The position numbers were made by a program, and so were the translations under genes. Below, piece after piece: positions 45,360 to 54,820 of a DNA stretch of 64,000 nt; within the stretch, counting starts at the first letter, position 1, and each line of letters opens with the position of its first letter. The stretch is from Confluentibacter lentus. Its GTDB lineage: Bacteria > Bacteroidota > Bacteroidia > Flavobacteriales > Flavobacteriaceae. Where the stretch lies: NCBI RefSeq assembly GCF_002806995.1, contig NZ_NIHE01000002.1, forward strand, positions 434,001 to 498,000. Direction: 5' to 3'. The notes under the pieces are model-generated. The model worked only from the letters and a program-made list of their open reading frames with translations. It ran no database searches and was not told where the DNA came from.

Positions 45360-46652
45360 TTAAGTGTTCATTAAAGATTCAATGTCGTCAGCTTCAATCG
45401 GAATGTTTTTCATTAAATTAAATGGTTCCCCTGTTTCTTGAATAACCACATTGTCTTCTAATCGAATTCCAAATCCTTCCGCAGGAATATAAATAGCTGG
45501 TTCAACAGTAAATACCATATTCGCCTGCATAGGTTCGGTTAAAATCCCGTAATCATGTGTGTCTAAGCCCATGTGATGGGAGGTGCCGTGCATAAAATAT
45601 TTTTTATAGGCTGGCCATTCTGGATTTTCATTTTGCACATCGGCTTTATCCAATAAGCCTAAACCCAATAATTCCGAAGTCATAAGCCTGCCTACTTCAA
45701 CATGATAATCCGCCCAAAAAGTTCCTGGAGTTAACATCTTTGTTGCTTCTTTCTTTACTCTATTTACGGCATTATAAACATCTTTTTGTCTAGTTGTAAA
45801 GCTGCCCGAAACGGGAATGGTTCGGGTCATATCACTAGAATAGTTGGCATATTCTGCGGCGACATCCAACAACAACAAATCGCCTGCTTTGCATTGTTTA
45901 TTATTTTCAATATAGTGCAATACGTTCGCATTACTTCCCGAAGCAATAATGGGGGTGTAAGCAAATTTTTTGGAACGGCTTTTTATGAATTCATGAATAA
46001 ATTCCGCTTCAACCTCATACTCCCAAACATTGGGTTTTACAAAATTCAAAATACGGCGGAATCCTTTTTCGGTAATATTACAAGCTTGTTGGATTAAATC
46101 TATTTCAATTGGGTCTTTTACCGACCGCAACCTTTGTAATATGGGATTGCTCTTGGCAACCGAATGTGCAGGATATTTATTTTTAAGCCATTTAGTGAAA
46201 CGGTCTTCCCTGGTTTCGGTTTCTATGGATGATCTATAATGTTCATTGGTGTTGATGTAAATGGTCTCGCATTGCGTCATAAGTTCATGCAAGACTTTTT
46301 CCATCTCACTAAGCCAATAAACTGTTTTAATTCCAGAAACCTTAAAAGCGGCTTCTTTGGTAAGTTTTTCACCTTCCCAAATAGCAATATGCTCATTCGT
46401 TTCTTTTAGAAATAAAATGTCGCGATGTTTTTCTTTGGGGCAGTCTGGAAACAAAACCAACACACTTTCTTCTTGGTCAATCCCACTTAAATAAAAAATA
46501 TCCCTATGCTGCTCAAAAGGCAAGGTGCTATCGGCACTAATAGGATAAATATCGTTAGAATTAAATACAGCTAAACTATTAGGTTTCATTTTAGCTGTGA
46601 AATTTTTACGATTTTTTATGAATAGCGAATTATTTATCGGAGGATATTTCAT
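45360..46652 (-). CDS. pepP: Xaa-Pro aminopeptidase (M24B)
   Basis: This 430-residue metallopeptidase removes N-terminal residues before Pro. The creatinase-like N-terminal domain comes first. The two-metal site is complete: Asp in LLLDVAAEYANYSSDMTRT (both Asp), His in MHGTSHHMGLDTHD, Glu in TVEPAIYIPAEGFGIRLED (Glu and a second Glu). No signal peptide is seen, so it is cytoplasmic. Confidence 0.92.
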   Translation of the reverse strand: MKYPPINNSLFIKNRKNFTAKMKPNSLAVFNSNDIYPISADSTLPFEQHRDIFYLSGIDQEESVLVLFPDCPKEKHRDILFLKETNEHIAIWEGEKLTKEAAFKVSGIKTVYWLSEMEKVLHELMTQCETIYINTNEHYRSSIETETREDRFTKWLKNKYPAHSVAKSNPILQRLRSVKDPIEIDLIQQACNITEKGFRRILNFVKPNVWEYEVEAEFIHEFIKSRSKKFAYTPIIASGSNANVLHYIENNKQCKAGDLLLLDVAAEYANYSSDMTRTIPVSGSFTTRQKDVYNAVNRVKKEATKMLTPGTFWADYHVEVGRLMTSELLGLGLLDKADVQNENPEWPAYKKYFMHGTSHHMGLDTHDYGILTEPMQANMVFTVEPAIYIPAEGFGIRLEDNVVIQETGEPFNLMKNIPIEADDIESLMNT

Positions 46653-46797
46653 AACGTATCTGTTTCATGTAAAAGTAAAAAAAGCAAATTAAAAATTGGC
46701 GTTAATTTAAAAATCAGAGTTATTTCATAATTAAGAATTCTTTTTATTATATTAGTTTCCTTGAATGTTTTGTGTTAACCCATTTAACTCTTATTAC

Positions 46798-48600
46798 ATG
46801 AAAAAAAATACTATTTTTCTTGTTTTACTTTTGTTGTTTAATATTAAAATTGTTTTTGCTCAATCTTTTCTTAGGGAAATTCCTTTAAGCCAACAGATTG
46901 AAAATTCAAGTTTAGTTATTGAAGGAAAAGTAACATCAAAGAAATCTTTTTGGGATGCTGAACACCGACTAATTTACACATCCAATACTGTAGAGGTTTA
47001 TAAAGTATTCAAGGGTAAATATATTGAAACGGTTGAGGTAATAACAGTTGGGGGTACAGTTGGCTTAGATGCTTTAATTTCCTCAACTAGCTTAAAACTT
47101 CGCGAAGGTAATATTGGCGTTTTTATGCTGTACAACTCTAATATTAATTTATCCCAAAGCAAACAAAATAATACAAATGAATTTAGGCCTTACAGTTCTT
47201 CACAGGGTTTTTATAAATATGATTTGTATGGAAATACAGCCTCAAATCCCTTTGGAAAAAGAGATAACATCAAATCTTCATTCTATAAAGAGATAACAGA
47301 TAAAACCAGAGCCGATTATATTAATGTTAAAAGTTTTGACACTTCAATTTATGCCAAGGAAGCAACAGTAAATAAGGTTTTAGCTATTACTAATTTTACG
47401 CCAACAACAGCTACAGCAGGCACAAAATCAATTCTCACCATCAATGGGTCTGGGTTTGGAGCTAGTCCAGGAACTGTTAGTTTTGCAGATGCCGATGATG
47501 GTGGAGCTAGCTTTATGGATGCTTTAACTACTCAAATAGTATCTTGGAGCAATACTACTATTCAAGTAGAAATACCTAGTGGCGCAGGCACTGGTAAAGT
47601 TCGTGTCAATGGCGTTTCTACATTTACTTCTGCGGATGATTTAACCATAGAGTATTCAGAAACCAATGTGGAATATGATCCAGATGATGATACAGAAGAC
47701 ACCCCCCCAGGCACCAATGGACCTTTAGAAAGAAGAGCATATAATGTTCAGCATATTGGGGGAAATGCTGGCTTATGGCGCATGCAAACGGATTTTTTTA
47801 ACGATACAGAGCATCCCGGTGCTAAAGCAGCATTTGAAAGAGCTATTGAAACTTGGCGTTGTAATACTGGTATAAATTGGACAATTTCATCTTCTGCAAC
47901 ATCAATTGATATTGTAAGTGGGAGCGATGCTAATGTTGTAAGATTTGACAACGGAGCAGAACTTGATGCCGGAGTTCTAGGCACTTGTTATTCTTTCTAT
48001 CTAGGTTGTGGAAGTTACCCAAATTATAATTGGTACGTAGTAGGAATGGATATTGTTTTCGATGGTAGCACCAATTGGAATTTTGGACCAGATGGGACAA
48101 CTGCACTTGAATATGATTTCCAAACCATTGCACTTCATGAATTAGGCCATGGCCATCAATTAGGTCATGTTAATGACGCAAACGATTTGATGAATTGGAG
48201 TATTGGTTCAAATGAAGAGCAAAGGGTTCTAGCCTCAAGTAACATACTGGCCGCAAGTATTGTTCAAACTAGAAGCACTGCATCCAGTGTTTGTGGCCAA
48301 TTGGATGCAATGGATTATGCTGGTTCTTGTTCTTTAAGTGTAGTGGAAGATGAATTAAACAATAATCTCTTGGTTTATCCTAATCCTGTGAGGAATCAAC
48401 TATTTATAGAATCTGCTTCAACATCTAATTTAGTAAAGGCAATTATTTATGATATTAATGGTAGATTGATATCAGAATATAACATTTCAAACCCTTCAAA
48501 AGTTAAAACCATTGATTTGTTGAATGTTTCTAAAGGGATGTACTTTCTCAAAATTAAATCTGATACTGCTGAAGTTACCAAAAAGGTCATGGTTCATTAA
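46798..48600 (+). CDS. T9SS-secreted matrixin-type zinc protease with IPT/TIG domain
   Basis: This 600-residue protein starts at MKKNTIFLVL (signal peptide, cut near VFAQ). An N-terminal domain of unknown family (about 25-190) precedes an IPT/TIG Ig-like domain (about 200-280; ITNFTPTTATAGTKSILTINGSGFG). The protease core carries the metzincin zinc motif HELGHGHQLGH at residue 447, then LMNWS as a possible Met-turn. The last about 80 residues form a T9SS type A sorting domain (LVYPNPVRNQLFIES, DLLNVSKGMYFLKI). It is expected on or outside the cell surface. An upstream start at 46765 would disturb the signal peptide. Confidence 0.88.
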   Translation: MKKNTIFLVLLLLFNIKIVFAQSFLREIPLSQQIENSSLVIEGKVTSKKSFWDAEHRLIYTSNTVEVYKVFKGKYIETVEVITVGGTVGLDALISSTSLKLREGNIGVFMLYNSNINLSQSKQNNTNEFRPYSSSQGFYKYDLYGNTASNPFGKRDNIKSSFYKEITDKTRADYINVKSFDTSIYAKEATVNKVLAITNFTPTTATAGTKSILTINGSGFGASPGTVSFADADDGGASFMDALTTQIVSWSNTTIQVEIPSGAGTGKVRVNGVSTFTSADDLTIEYSETNVEYDPDDDTEDTPPGTNGPLERRAYNVQHIGGNAGLWRMQTDFFNDTEHPGAKAAFERAIETWRCNTGINWTISSSATSIDIVSGSDANVVRFDNGAELDAGVLGTCYSFYLGCGSYPNYNWYVVGMDIVFDGSTNWNFGPDGTTALEYDFQTIALHELGHGHQLGHVNDANDLMNWSIGSNEEQRVLASSNILAASIVQTRSTASSVCGQLDAMDYAGSCSLSVVEDELNNNLLVYPNPVRNQLFIESASTSNLVKAIIYDINGRLISEYNISNPSKVKTIDLLNVSKGMYFLKIKSDTAEVTKKVMVH

Positions 48601-48748
48601 ATTGAAAGGAAAAGACCAGTATTTTTAATGTTTCTTCAATATTTACTTCTAAAGTATAATAGGCTATGCGAGTTTCACATTATGCCTTTTATCATCAGTC
48701 AATCTTTTTTAAAATCATTCTAAATAATAAAAACAAATACTTAGTTTC

Positions 48749-48779
48749 TTGTCTAAAATAGCATCCTAACCTACATTTG
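48749..48779 (+). promoter_or_regulatory. Promoter of sdhCAB
   Basis: TTG at 48749-48751 and TACATTTG at 48772-48779 resemble the Bacteroidota -33 and -7 boxes with a 20-bp spacer. The sdhC ATG follows 27 bp later. Confidence 0.65.
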
Positions 48780-48805
48780 CATTCTTATCAAATAACTTCT
48801 AAAAA

Positions 48806-49465
48806 ATGAGTGGATTTTTTAAATCTTCGATTGGAAGAAAAGTAGCCATGGCACTTTCGGCTTTTTTTCTTATGATATTTTTAATAATGCATGTTTCTGT
48901 AAATTTATTATCTGTTTTTAGTGAAAATGCATTTAACACAGCATCGCATTTTATGGGTACAAATTGGCTTGTTCAATTTATAATGCAACCCATTTTAATT
49001 TTTGGAGTCGTTTTTCATTTTGTTATGGGATTTGTACTTGAAGTTAAAAATAAGAAAGCTAGAGATATAGCTTATGTTAAAAATAACGGTGCTGCCAATT
49101 CTACTTGGATGAGTAGAAATATGATTTATAGTGGATTGGTAATCCTGGCCTTTATCGTTTTACATTTCATTGATTTTTGGTTTCCCGAGTTAAACTATAA
49201 GTACATTGTTGGAAATCCTGAAGATCCAACACGTTATTTTCATGAATTACAAGAAAAATTTGTGCATATATGGAGAGTTGCTGCATATATCATAGCATTC
49301 ATTTTACTAGGATTACACTTGGCACATGGTTTTACATCAGCATTCCAATCATTAGGAATTACTGCTGGCAGAAAGAAAACATTACAAAGTATAGGTAAAG
49401 CGTATGCCATTTTAATCCCGTTAGGATTTATATTTATCGCTTTATACCATCATTTTAACCATTAA
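48806..49465 (+). CDS. sdhC: Succinate dehydrogenase cytochrome b subunit
   Basis: This 219-residue integral membrane protein has five hydrophobic helices and several helix-borne His residues ([34 protein letters not shown]) that would ligate two haems b. It is the single-cytochrome type found in Bacteroidota and Bacillus, so no sdhD is expected. It anchors SdhA/SdhB and passes electrons to menaquinone. sdhA follows after 10 bp. Confidence 0.95.
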   Translation: MSGFFKSSIGRKVAMALSAFFLMIFLIMHVSVNLLSVFSENAFNTASHFMGTNWLVQFIMQPILIFGVVFHFVMGFVLEVKNKKARDIAYVKNNGAANSTWMSRNMIYSGLVILAFIVLHFIDFWFPELNYKYIVGNPEDPTRYFHELQEKFVHIWRVAAYIIAFILLGLHLAHGFTSAFQSLGITAGRKKTLQSIGKAYAILIPLGFIFIALYHHFNH

Positions 49466-49475
49466 TCTTATAAAT

Positions 49476-51488
49476 ATGGCTTTAAATTCAAAAATACCTG
49501 AAGGTCCAATTAAAGATAAATGGACAGATTATAAAAATCATATTAATTTAGTAAATCCAGCTAATAAGCGTCACATCGACATCATCGTTGTTGGAACGGG
49601 TTTAGCTGGTGGTTCTGCTGCTGCTACTTTAGCGGAATTAGGCTATAACGTAAAGGCATTTGCTTACCAAGACTCTCCGCGTCGCGCACATTCAATTGCT
49701 GCGCAAGGAGGTATTAATGCTGCAAAAAACTATCAAGGTGATGGAGATTCTACATACCGATTATTTTACGATACCGTAAAAGGAGGTGATTACCGTTCTC
49801 GTGAAGCGAATGTATATCGTTTAGCTGAAGTATCTGCCAATATTATTGACCAATGTGTTGCTCAAGGCGTTCCTTTTGCACGTGATTATGGCGGATTACT
49901 AGATAACCGCTCATTTGGAGGTGTATTGGTTTCCAGAACATTTTATGCAAAAGGACAAACCGGACAACAGTTATTATTAGGAGCTTATTCTGCCATGAAC
50001 AGACAGATTGCTCGTGGTAAAATAGAAATGTTTAACCGTCATGAAATGCTTGATGTTGTTAAAGTTAATGGAAAAGCAAGGGGTATTATAGCACGTAATT
50101 TGGTTACTGGAGAAATCGAACGTCATTCGGCTCATGCAGTTGTAATTGCGTCTGGAGGCTATGGCAATGTATATTATTTATCTACCAATGCTATGGGAAG
50201 TAATGCTACTGCAGCTTGGAAAATACACAAAAAAGGAGCGTTTTTTGCCAATCCATGTTTTACGCAAATCCATCCAACTTGTATTCCGCGTTCAGGAGAT
50301 TATCAATCCAAATTGACATTGATGTCTGAATCTTTAAGGAATGACGGCCGTATTTGGGTACCAAAACATATTGAAGATGCCAAAGCGCTGCAACAAAGAA
50401 AAATGAAACCTACAGATATTCCTGAGGAAAACAGGGATTATTTCTTAGAAAGGCGTTACCCTGCTTTTGGTAATCTGGTGCCTCGTGACGTGGCTTCTAG
50501 AGCAGCCAAAGAGCGTTGTGATGCTGGTTTTGGAGTGAATGCAACTGGAGAAGCGGTGTATTTAGATTTTGCTTCTTCAATCGAACGTTACGGAAAAACA
50601 CAAGCTAAAATTCAGAATTTAGAAAATCCTTCCAAGGAAAAAATATACGATTTAGGAAAAGCAATTGTTGAAGAGAAATACGGAAACTTATTTCAAATGT
50701 ATGAGAAAATTGTTGATGAAGATCCATATAAAACACCAATGATGATTTACCCAGCAACCCATTATACTATGGGAGGAATTTGGGTAGATTATAATTTAAT
50801 GACTACTGTTGATGGCTTATATTGTATTGGAGAAGCTAATTTCTCTGAACATGGTGCCAATAGATTGGGAGCTTCAGCATTAATGCAAGGGTTGGCCGAT
50901 GGTTATTTTGTATTGCCTTATACCATTGGCGATTACTTGTCAAATGAAATTAGAACAGGAAAAATTCCAACAAACACTCCAGAATTTGATGAGGCAGAAA
51001 ATGATGTTAAAGAACGACTAAACTTCTTCATTAATAATAAGGGAGAACATTCTGTAGATTATTACCATAAAAAATTAGGTAAAATCATGTGGGATAAAGT
51101 AGGCATGTCTAGAAATGAACAAGGCCTTAAAGAAGCTATGGCTGAAATTAAAGAACTTCGAGAGGATTTCTGGAAAAATGTAAAAGTTCCCGGGAAGTTA
51201 AACGAAATGAATCCAGAATTGGAAAAAGCGGGACGCGTTGCAGACTTTTTAGAGTTAGGTGAGCTTTTCGCCAAAGATGCATTACATAGAAATGAATCTT
51301 GTGGAGGCCATTTTAGAGAAGAATCCGTTGAAATAGATGGAGAGCAAAAAGGAGAAGCCAAACGTAATGATAAAGAGTATGCTTATGTAGCAGCTTGGGA
51401 ATATAAAGGAGAACCTTCGGCTGCTGTTTTACATAAAGAAGTACTAGAGTTTAAAGATATTGAACTAAAACAACGTAGTTATAAATAG
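49476..51488 (+). CDS. sdhA: Succinate dehydrogenase/fumarate reductase flavoprotein subunit
   Basis: This 670-residue catalytic subunit oxidises succinate to fumarate with covalently bound FAD. The nucleotide-binding start is [21 protein letters not shown], and [21 protein letters not shown] contains the His that links FAD in this family. [17 protein letters not shown] and the active-site [11 protein letters not shown] are also present. The length is that of the long Bacteroidota form. An inverted repeat separates it from sdhB. Confidence 0.97.
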   Translation: MALNSKIPEGPIKDKWTDYKNHINLVNPANKRHIDIIVVGTGLAGGSAAATLAELGYNVKAFAYQDSPRRAHSIAAQGGINAAKNYQGDGDSTYRLFYDTVKGGDYRSREANVYRLAEVSANIIDQCVAQGVPFARDYGGLLDNRSFGGVLVSRTFYAKGQTGQQLLLGAYSAMNRQIARGKIEMFNRHEMLDVVKVNGKARGIIARNLVTGEIERHSAHAVVIASGGYGNVYYLSTNAMGSNATAAWKIHKKGAFFANPCFTQIHPTCIPRSGDYQSKLTLMSESLRNDGRIWVPKHIEDAKALQQRKMKPTDIPEENRDYFLERRYPAFGNLVPRDVASRAAKERCDAGFGVNATGEAVYLDFASSIERYGKTQAKIQNLENPSKEKIYDLGKAIVEEKYGNLFQMYEKIVDEDPYKTPMMIYPATHYTMGGIWVDYNLMTTVDGLYCIGEANFSEHGANRLGASALMQGLADGYFVLPYTIGDYLSNEIRTGKIPTNTPEFDEAENDVKERLNFFINNKGEHSVDYYHKKLGKIMWDKVGMSRNEQGLKEAMAEIKELREDFWKNVKVPGKLNEMNPELEKAGRVADFLELGELFAKDALHRNESCGGHFREESVEIDGEQKGEAKRNDKEYAYVAAWEYKGEPSAAVLHKEVLEFKDIELKQRSYK

Positions 51489-51570
51489 TTGATGGTTTGT
51501 GGTTGTTAGTTGATGTTTTAAAATTTAAACATATCAAACAGCTAGCAACCAATGACCAACAACCAACAAC
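51488..51570 (+). promoter_or_regulatory. Large imperfect inverted repeat between sdhA and sdhB
   Basis: A 25-base arm at 51488-51512 pairs imperfectly with 51546-51570 (GTTG... against ...CAAC, about 18 of 25 positions). The loop itself holds ATGTTT / AAACAT. The hairpin may set the relative stability or translation of sdhA and sdhB on a shared mRNA. Confidence 0.45.
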
Positions 51571-51578
51571 TAAAACAT

Positions 51579-52319
51579 ATGAATTTAACGCTTAAAATTT
51601 GGAGACAAGAAGACTCAAAATCAAAGGGTCGAATGGTTGATTATAAAGTTACTGAGATTTCAGAACATATGTCTTTTTTAGAAATGATGGATGTTTTGAA
51701 TGAACAACTTGTTAATAAAGGTGAAGATCCAGTTGCTTTTGATCATGATTGTCGTGAAGGTATTTGTGGTATGTGCTCAATGTACATTAATGGTGAAGCA
51801 CATGGCCCAGATAGAGGTGTAACCACTTGCCAATTACACATGCGAATGTTTAAGGATGGTGATACCATAACTATCGAACCGTTTAGGGCGACTGCTTTTC
51901 CAGTCATAAAGGATTTGGTTGTTGATAGAAGTGCCTTTGAGCGCATTCAACAAGCAGGAGGCTATATTTCAGTTAATACATCAGGGAACACCCAAGATGC
52001 TAATTCCATTCCAATTTCTAAACATGCTGCCGATGAAGCGATGGATGCAGCAACCTGTATAGGTTGCGGTGCTTGTGTCGCTACTTGTAAAAATTCTAGT
52101 GCCATGTTATTTGTTGGAGCAAAAGTGTCTCAATATGCGTTGTTGCCGCAAGGACAAGTAGAAGCTGCAGACCGTGTGAGAAACATGGTGGCGCAAATGG
52201 ATTTAGAAGGCTTTGGAAATTGCACAAACACAGGTGCTTGCGAAATTGAGTGCCCTAAAGGCATTTCTTTAGAAAATATTGCTAGAATGAATAGAGAATT
52301 AATGAAGGCTTCTATTTAG
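51579..52319 (+). CDS. sdhB: Succinate dehydrogenase iron-sulfur subunit
   Basis: This 246-residue subunit carries three clusters from FAD to the cytochrome. The [2Fe-2S] site is [15 protein letters not shown] with a later Cys in TTCQLHM. The C-terminal part has [18 protein letters not shown] and [15 protein letters not shown]. The ATG at 51579 (MNLTLKIW) is preferred; the upstream ATG at 51552 falls inside the inverted repeat. A terminator follows. Confidence 0.97.
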   Translation: MNLTLKIWRQEDSKSKGRMVDYKVTEISEHMSFLEMMDVLNEQLVNKGEDPVAFDHDCREGICGMCSMYINGEAHGPDRGVTTCQLHMRMFKDGDTITIEPFRATAFPVIKDLVVDRSAFERIQQAGGYISVNTSGNTQDANSIPISKHAADEAMDAATCIGCGACVATCKNSSAMLFVGAKVSQYALLPQGQVEAADRVRNMVAQMDLEGFGNCTNTGACEIECPKGISLENIARMNRELMKASI

Positions 52320-52347
52320 TATTAGAAACATAATAAATGTAAAAAAG

Positions 52348-52376
52348 AAAGTGCGACTTTATTTAAGTCGCACTTT
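52348..52376 (+). terminator. Intrinsic terminator of sdhCAB
   Basis: AAAGTGCGACTT and AAGTCGCACTTT form a perfect 12-bp stem around a 5-base loop, followed by a short T-rich tract. Confidence 0.85.
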
Positions 52377-52408
52377 TCGTTTGAGACAGTTTTAGTAACC
52401 AATTAAAA

Positions 52409-52510
52409 CTAGAAAAAATTGACTACAATATTAATGGCAATAATAGCAATTACCATAACGATCAAAGAAATCATGATGAACGTATTCAAGAATTTGCTCT
52501 TTTTTTCCAT
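52409..52510 (-). CDS. 33-residue single-helix membrane protein
   Basis: On the minus strand an ATG at 52510 opens a 33-codon frame that ends at TAG (52409-52411). The product starts MEKKSKFLNTF and then has one long hydrophobic stretch rich in Ile/Val/Met, ending VVNFF. The positive N-terminus and single helix fit a small inner-membrane protein with the N-terminus in the cytoplasm. No family is recognised. It lies between the sdh terminator and the tandem repeat units. The coding claim rests on composition only. Confidence 0.5.
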   Translation of the reverse strand: MEKKSKFLNTFIMISLIVMVIAIIAINIVVNFF

Positions 52511-52565
52511 AGATAAATTTATTAGCTAGTCTTTGGGGCTCTCTTGAAATTTAAATTTTTTTTTG

Positions 52566-52687
52566 AAAACCCTGTACCATTACAGTACAGGGGTTTTTTA
52601 AAAAATCCTCTCTCTAAGAATTAATTAATAGCGTTGTAAAACTAAATTTTAAATAGGTGAAATAAAATACGCACTTGTAAGTATTTT
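52566..52687 (-). ncRNA. Tandem non-coding unit A (hairpin plus 24-bp dyad), possible small RNA
   Basis: Unit A holds, in minus-strand order, a 24-bp dyad AAAATACT-N8-GCGTATTTT-like element (52664-52687), an AT-rich promoter-like stretch, a conserved core over 52606-52640, and a hairpin with arms CCCTGTAC / GTACAGGG (52570-52592). It aligns without gaps to unit B at an offset of 152 bp across about 75-80 bp. No reading frame is shared, so it is probably an RNA or a regulatory repeat. The transcribed strand is less certain than in unit B because the T-run is longer on the plus strand. Confidence 0.4.
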
Positions 52688-52727
52688 ATTTTCTTAATAA
52701 AAAGCATTTTTTGATTTAAAAAAGAAA

Positions 52728-52839
52728 GCTCCAGATATATAATCCAGAGCCTTCAATAATTCTCCCTAAGAACTAATTAATAGCTCTGTAAATGTAAATT
52801 ATAGATATGTAATAAAAAATACGTAGTTCTGCGTATTTT
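52728..52839 (-). ncRNA. Tandem non-coding unit B (hairpin plus 24-bp dyad), possible small RNA
   Basis: The dyad AAAATACG-N8-CGTATTTT (52816-52839) is perfect in its 8-bp arms and overlaps the stop codon of the LuxR-type regulator. A core shared with unit A follows. The hairpin at 52728-52750 has two mismatches if read on the plus strand, but on the minus strand these become G-U pairs, giving a full 9-bp stem GCTCTGGAT / ATCTGGAGC followed by TTTCTTTTTT. That favours transcription from the minus strand with an intrinsic terminator. It may be the regulator's 3' UTR or a separate small RNA. Confidence 0.45.
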
Positions 52840-53470
52840 ATAAGAAGTCCTTATTTAAAGACGCCCAAATAGAAAGTGATGTCGGTTTATTATCAAGTTT
52901 AAGTTTGGCAACAATATGACTTCTATGTTTATGCACCGTTTTTATAGAAATACAAAGTTCATCAGCTATGTCTTGGCTTGTCTTATTTTCAGAAATTAGC
53001 TTAAGAATTTTTAACTCAGATTTAGTTAACAAATCTAAACAGTCTGGTTTATTAGACATATTATTGGTTTTTAGATGGGCCGATAATTCTTTACTAAAGT
53101 AAGGCTTATTCTGTAAGGCATTGTTAATACAAATTTCTATTTCTTCAACAGCAAACTCTTTTAAAATGTAACCATATATATCAAGTTCCATTGCCTGATC
53201 GAAGAGTTCTTCTTCTTTGTCAAAGGTTATTAAAATAATTTTTGTTTTAAGATTGTTTTTTTTACAGGCCTCTGCAATTTCCAAACCTGTTTTATGGGGC
53301 ATTCTAATATCTAGAATGGCTATATCTGGTTTATATTTTACTATTAAGCTGTAAGCAGTATTTCCATCTTGTGCACTTCCTATAATGTTGAAGTTTTTAG
53401 AAGTTAAGAAGTCTGTTAAACCTCTAAGCATAAGAGGGTGGTCGTCTGCTATTACTATAGAGATATTCAT
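52838..53470 (-). CDS. Orphan NarL/LuxR-family response regulator
   Basis: This 210-residue regulator has a receiver domain (IADDHPLMLRG, phosphoacceptor Asp54 in AILDIRMPHKTG, Lys in YILKEFAVEE) and a C-terminal LuxR helix-turn-helix (LTKSELKILKLISENKTSQDIADELCISIKTVHKHRSHIVAKL). No kinase gene is next to it. Its stop codon lies in a perfect dyad, and two tandem non-coding units follow, which are candidates for its targets. A retropepsin-like gene lies upstream in the same direction. Confidence 0.93.
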   Translation of the reverse strand: MNISIVIADDHPLMLRGLTDFLTSKNFNIIGSAQDGNTAYSLIVKYKPDIAILDIRMPHKTGLEIAEACKKNNLKTKIILITFDKEEELFDQAMELDIYGYILKEFAVEEIEICINNALQNKPYFSKELSAHLKTNNMSNKPDCLDLLTKSELKILKLISENKTSQDIADELCISIKTVHKHRSHIVAKLKLDNKPTSLSIWASLNKDFL

Positions 53471-53532
53471 TAGTTATAAGAATAGTTTGTTACTATTAAA
53501 CCCAAAAATAAGCCTTTTTTAAAAGCAATGCC

Positions 53533-53973
53533 TTACAATTTTAAATAAAGATGTTTTTTATCATAATCAATGATAGCCTTTCCCTTTTTTAAAATATCTG
53601 CACCAATAATACCGTCAACTGGCTTAGACTTATGATATGTAAGCGCTTCGTTTACATGGGTAAGATTAAACAATATTAAAGCCGTTTTATTGCTACGCCA
53701 TTTTCCGATTTTCACTTTGTTTCTTATGGACATTTTGGTATCCATATTAACAGCTCCAGCTCCAGCAGCCTTAATTTCAGAATCTTCTACATCCAATTTA
53801 AATGTCTCAATGGCTTCAAATCTCAAACAAGAACTAGAAGCTCCTGTATCTAAAATGAACAATCCTTTGCGCCCGTTAATGGTTGCCTTAATTTCAAAAT
53901 GATTCGTTTTAGTTAAATGAAGCTTAACTTTAGTATAGTTTTTTTCAAAAAGAAATTTTTCAAGTGATTGCAT
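53533..53973 (-). CDS. Retropepsin-like single-domain aspartic protease
   Basis: This 146-residue protein has the active-site motif FILDTGASSSCL (catalytic Asp42) after a GRKG turn, and the later flap/hydrophobic region DGIIGADILKKGKAIIDY typical of aspartyl-protease-family proteins that act as dimers. No signal peptide or membrane helix is seen, so it should be cytoplasmic. The substrate is unknown. It is upstream of the LuxR-type regulator by about 60 bp. Confidence 0.85.
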   Translation of the reverse strand: MQSLEKFLFEKNYTKVKLHLTKTNHFEIKATINGRKGLFILDTGASSSCLRFEAIETFKLDVEDSEIKAAGAGAVNMDTKMSIRNKVKIGKWRSNKTALILFNLTHVNEALTYHKSKPVDGIIGADILKKGKAIIDYDKKHLYLKL

Positions 53974-54049
53974 CTATTATCAATTTTAAACAAAGATAAT
54001 GATGTAAAACATTTATTTTTACATCACAAGTTTTATAACTAAAGTAAAG

Positions 54050-54817
54050 ATGATTGTCACAGATACGCACACCCATTTATATAGCGAAGCTTTTAATGAT
54101 GATAGAAATGACATGATAAAACGGGCTTTAGATGAAAATATATCCCGATTCTTTATTCCAGCAATCGATTCTACTTATACAGAAGCCATGTTTCAGCTTG
54201 AACGGGATTATCCAAATCATGTTTTTTTAATGATGGGTTTACATCCTACCCATGTGAAAGACAATTATAAAGATGAACTTAAACATGTTGAAGACATGCT
54301 CTCAAAAAGAAAATTTTACGCCGTTGGTGAAATTGGCATTGATTTATATTGGGACAAATCGACGTTAAAAATTCAGCAAGAAGCTTTTAAATATCAAATT
54401 CAACTAGCTAAAAAACATAAGCTGCCCATAGCCATTCATTGCCGTGAGGCTTTCGATGAAATCTTTGAGGTTTTGGAAACAGAAAAGAGTGATGATTTAT
54501 TTGGGATTTTCCATTGTTTTACAGGAACTTTAGAGCAAGCGCACCAGGCCATTTCTTATAATATGAAATTGGGAATAGGAGGCGTAATCACTTTTAAAAA
54601 TGGCAAGATTGACCAGTTTTTAAAAGAAATCGATTTGAAACATATTGTTTTGGAAACAGACGCGCCCTATTTAGCACCAGTGCCATTTAGAGGCAAAAGA
54701 AACGAAAGTGTTTATATTATAAAGGTTTTGGAAAAATTATCGGAGTTATATAATATGCCTTCAAAGGACATAGCAGAGATTACGACTCAAAACTCAAAAG
54801 ATATTTTTAAAATTTAA
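54050..54817 (+). CDS. tatD: TatD-family metal-dependent DNase
   Basis: This 255-residue TIM-barrel hydrolase has TDTHTHLYSEAF with two metal His, GEIGIDLYWDKS with a Glu ligand, PIAIHCREAFDE, FHCFTGTLEQA and ETDAPYLAPVPFRGKRNE with the late Asp. It matches TatD/YcfH DNases. The symbol is by family, since several paralogues exist in many genomes. The asparaginase gene begins 3 bp after the stop. Confidence 0.9.
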   Translation: MIVTDTHTHLYSEAFNDDRNDMIKRALDENISRFFIPAIDSTYTEAMFQLERDYPNHVFLMMGLHPTHVKDNYKDELKHVEDMLSKRKFYAVGEIGIDLYWDKSTLKIQQEAFKYQIQLAKKHKLPIAIHCREAFDEIFEVLETEKSDDLFGIFHCFTGTLEQAHQAISYNMKLGIGGVITFKNGKIDQFLKEIDLKHIVLETDAPYLAPVPFRGKRNESVYIIKVLEKLSELYNMPSKDIAEITTQNSKDIFKI

Positions 54818-54820
54818 AGT

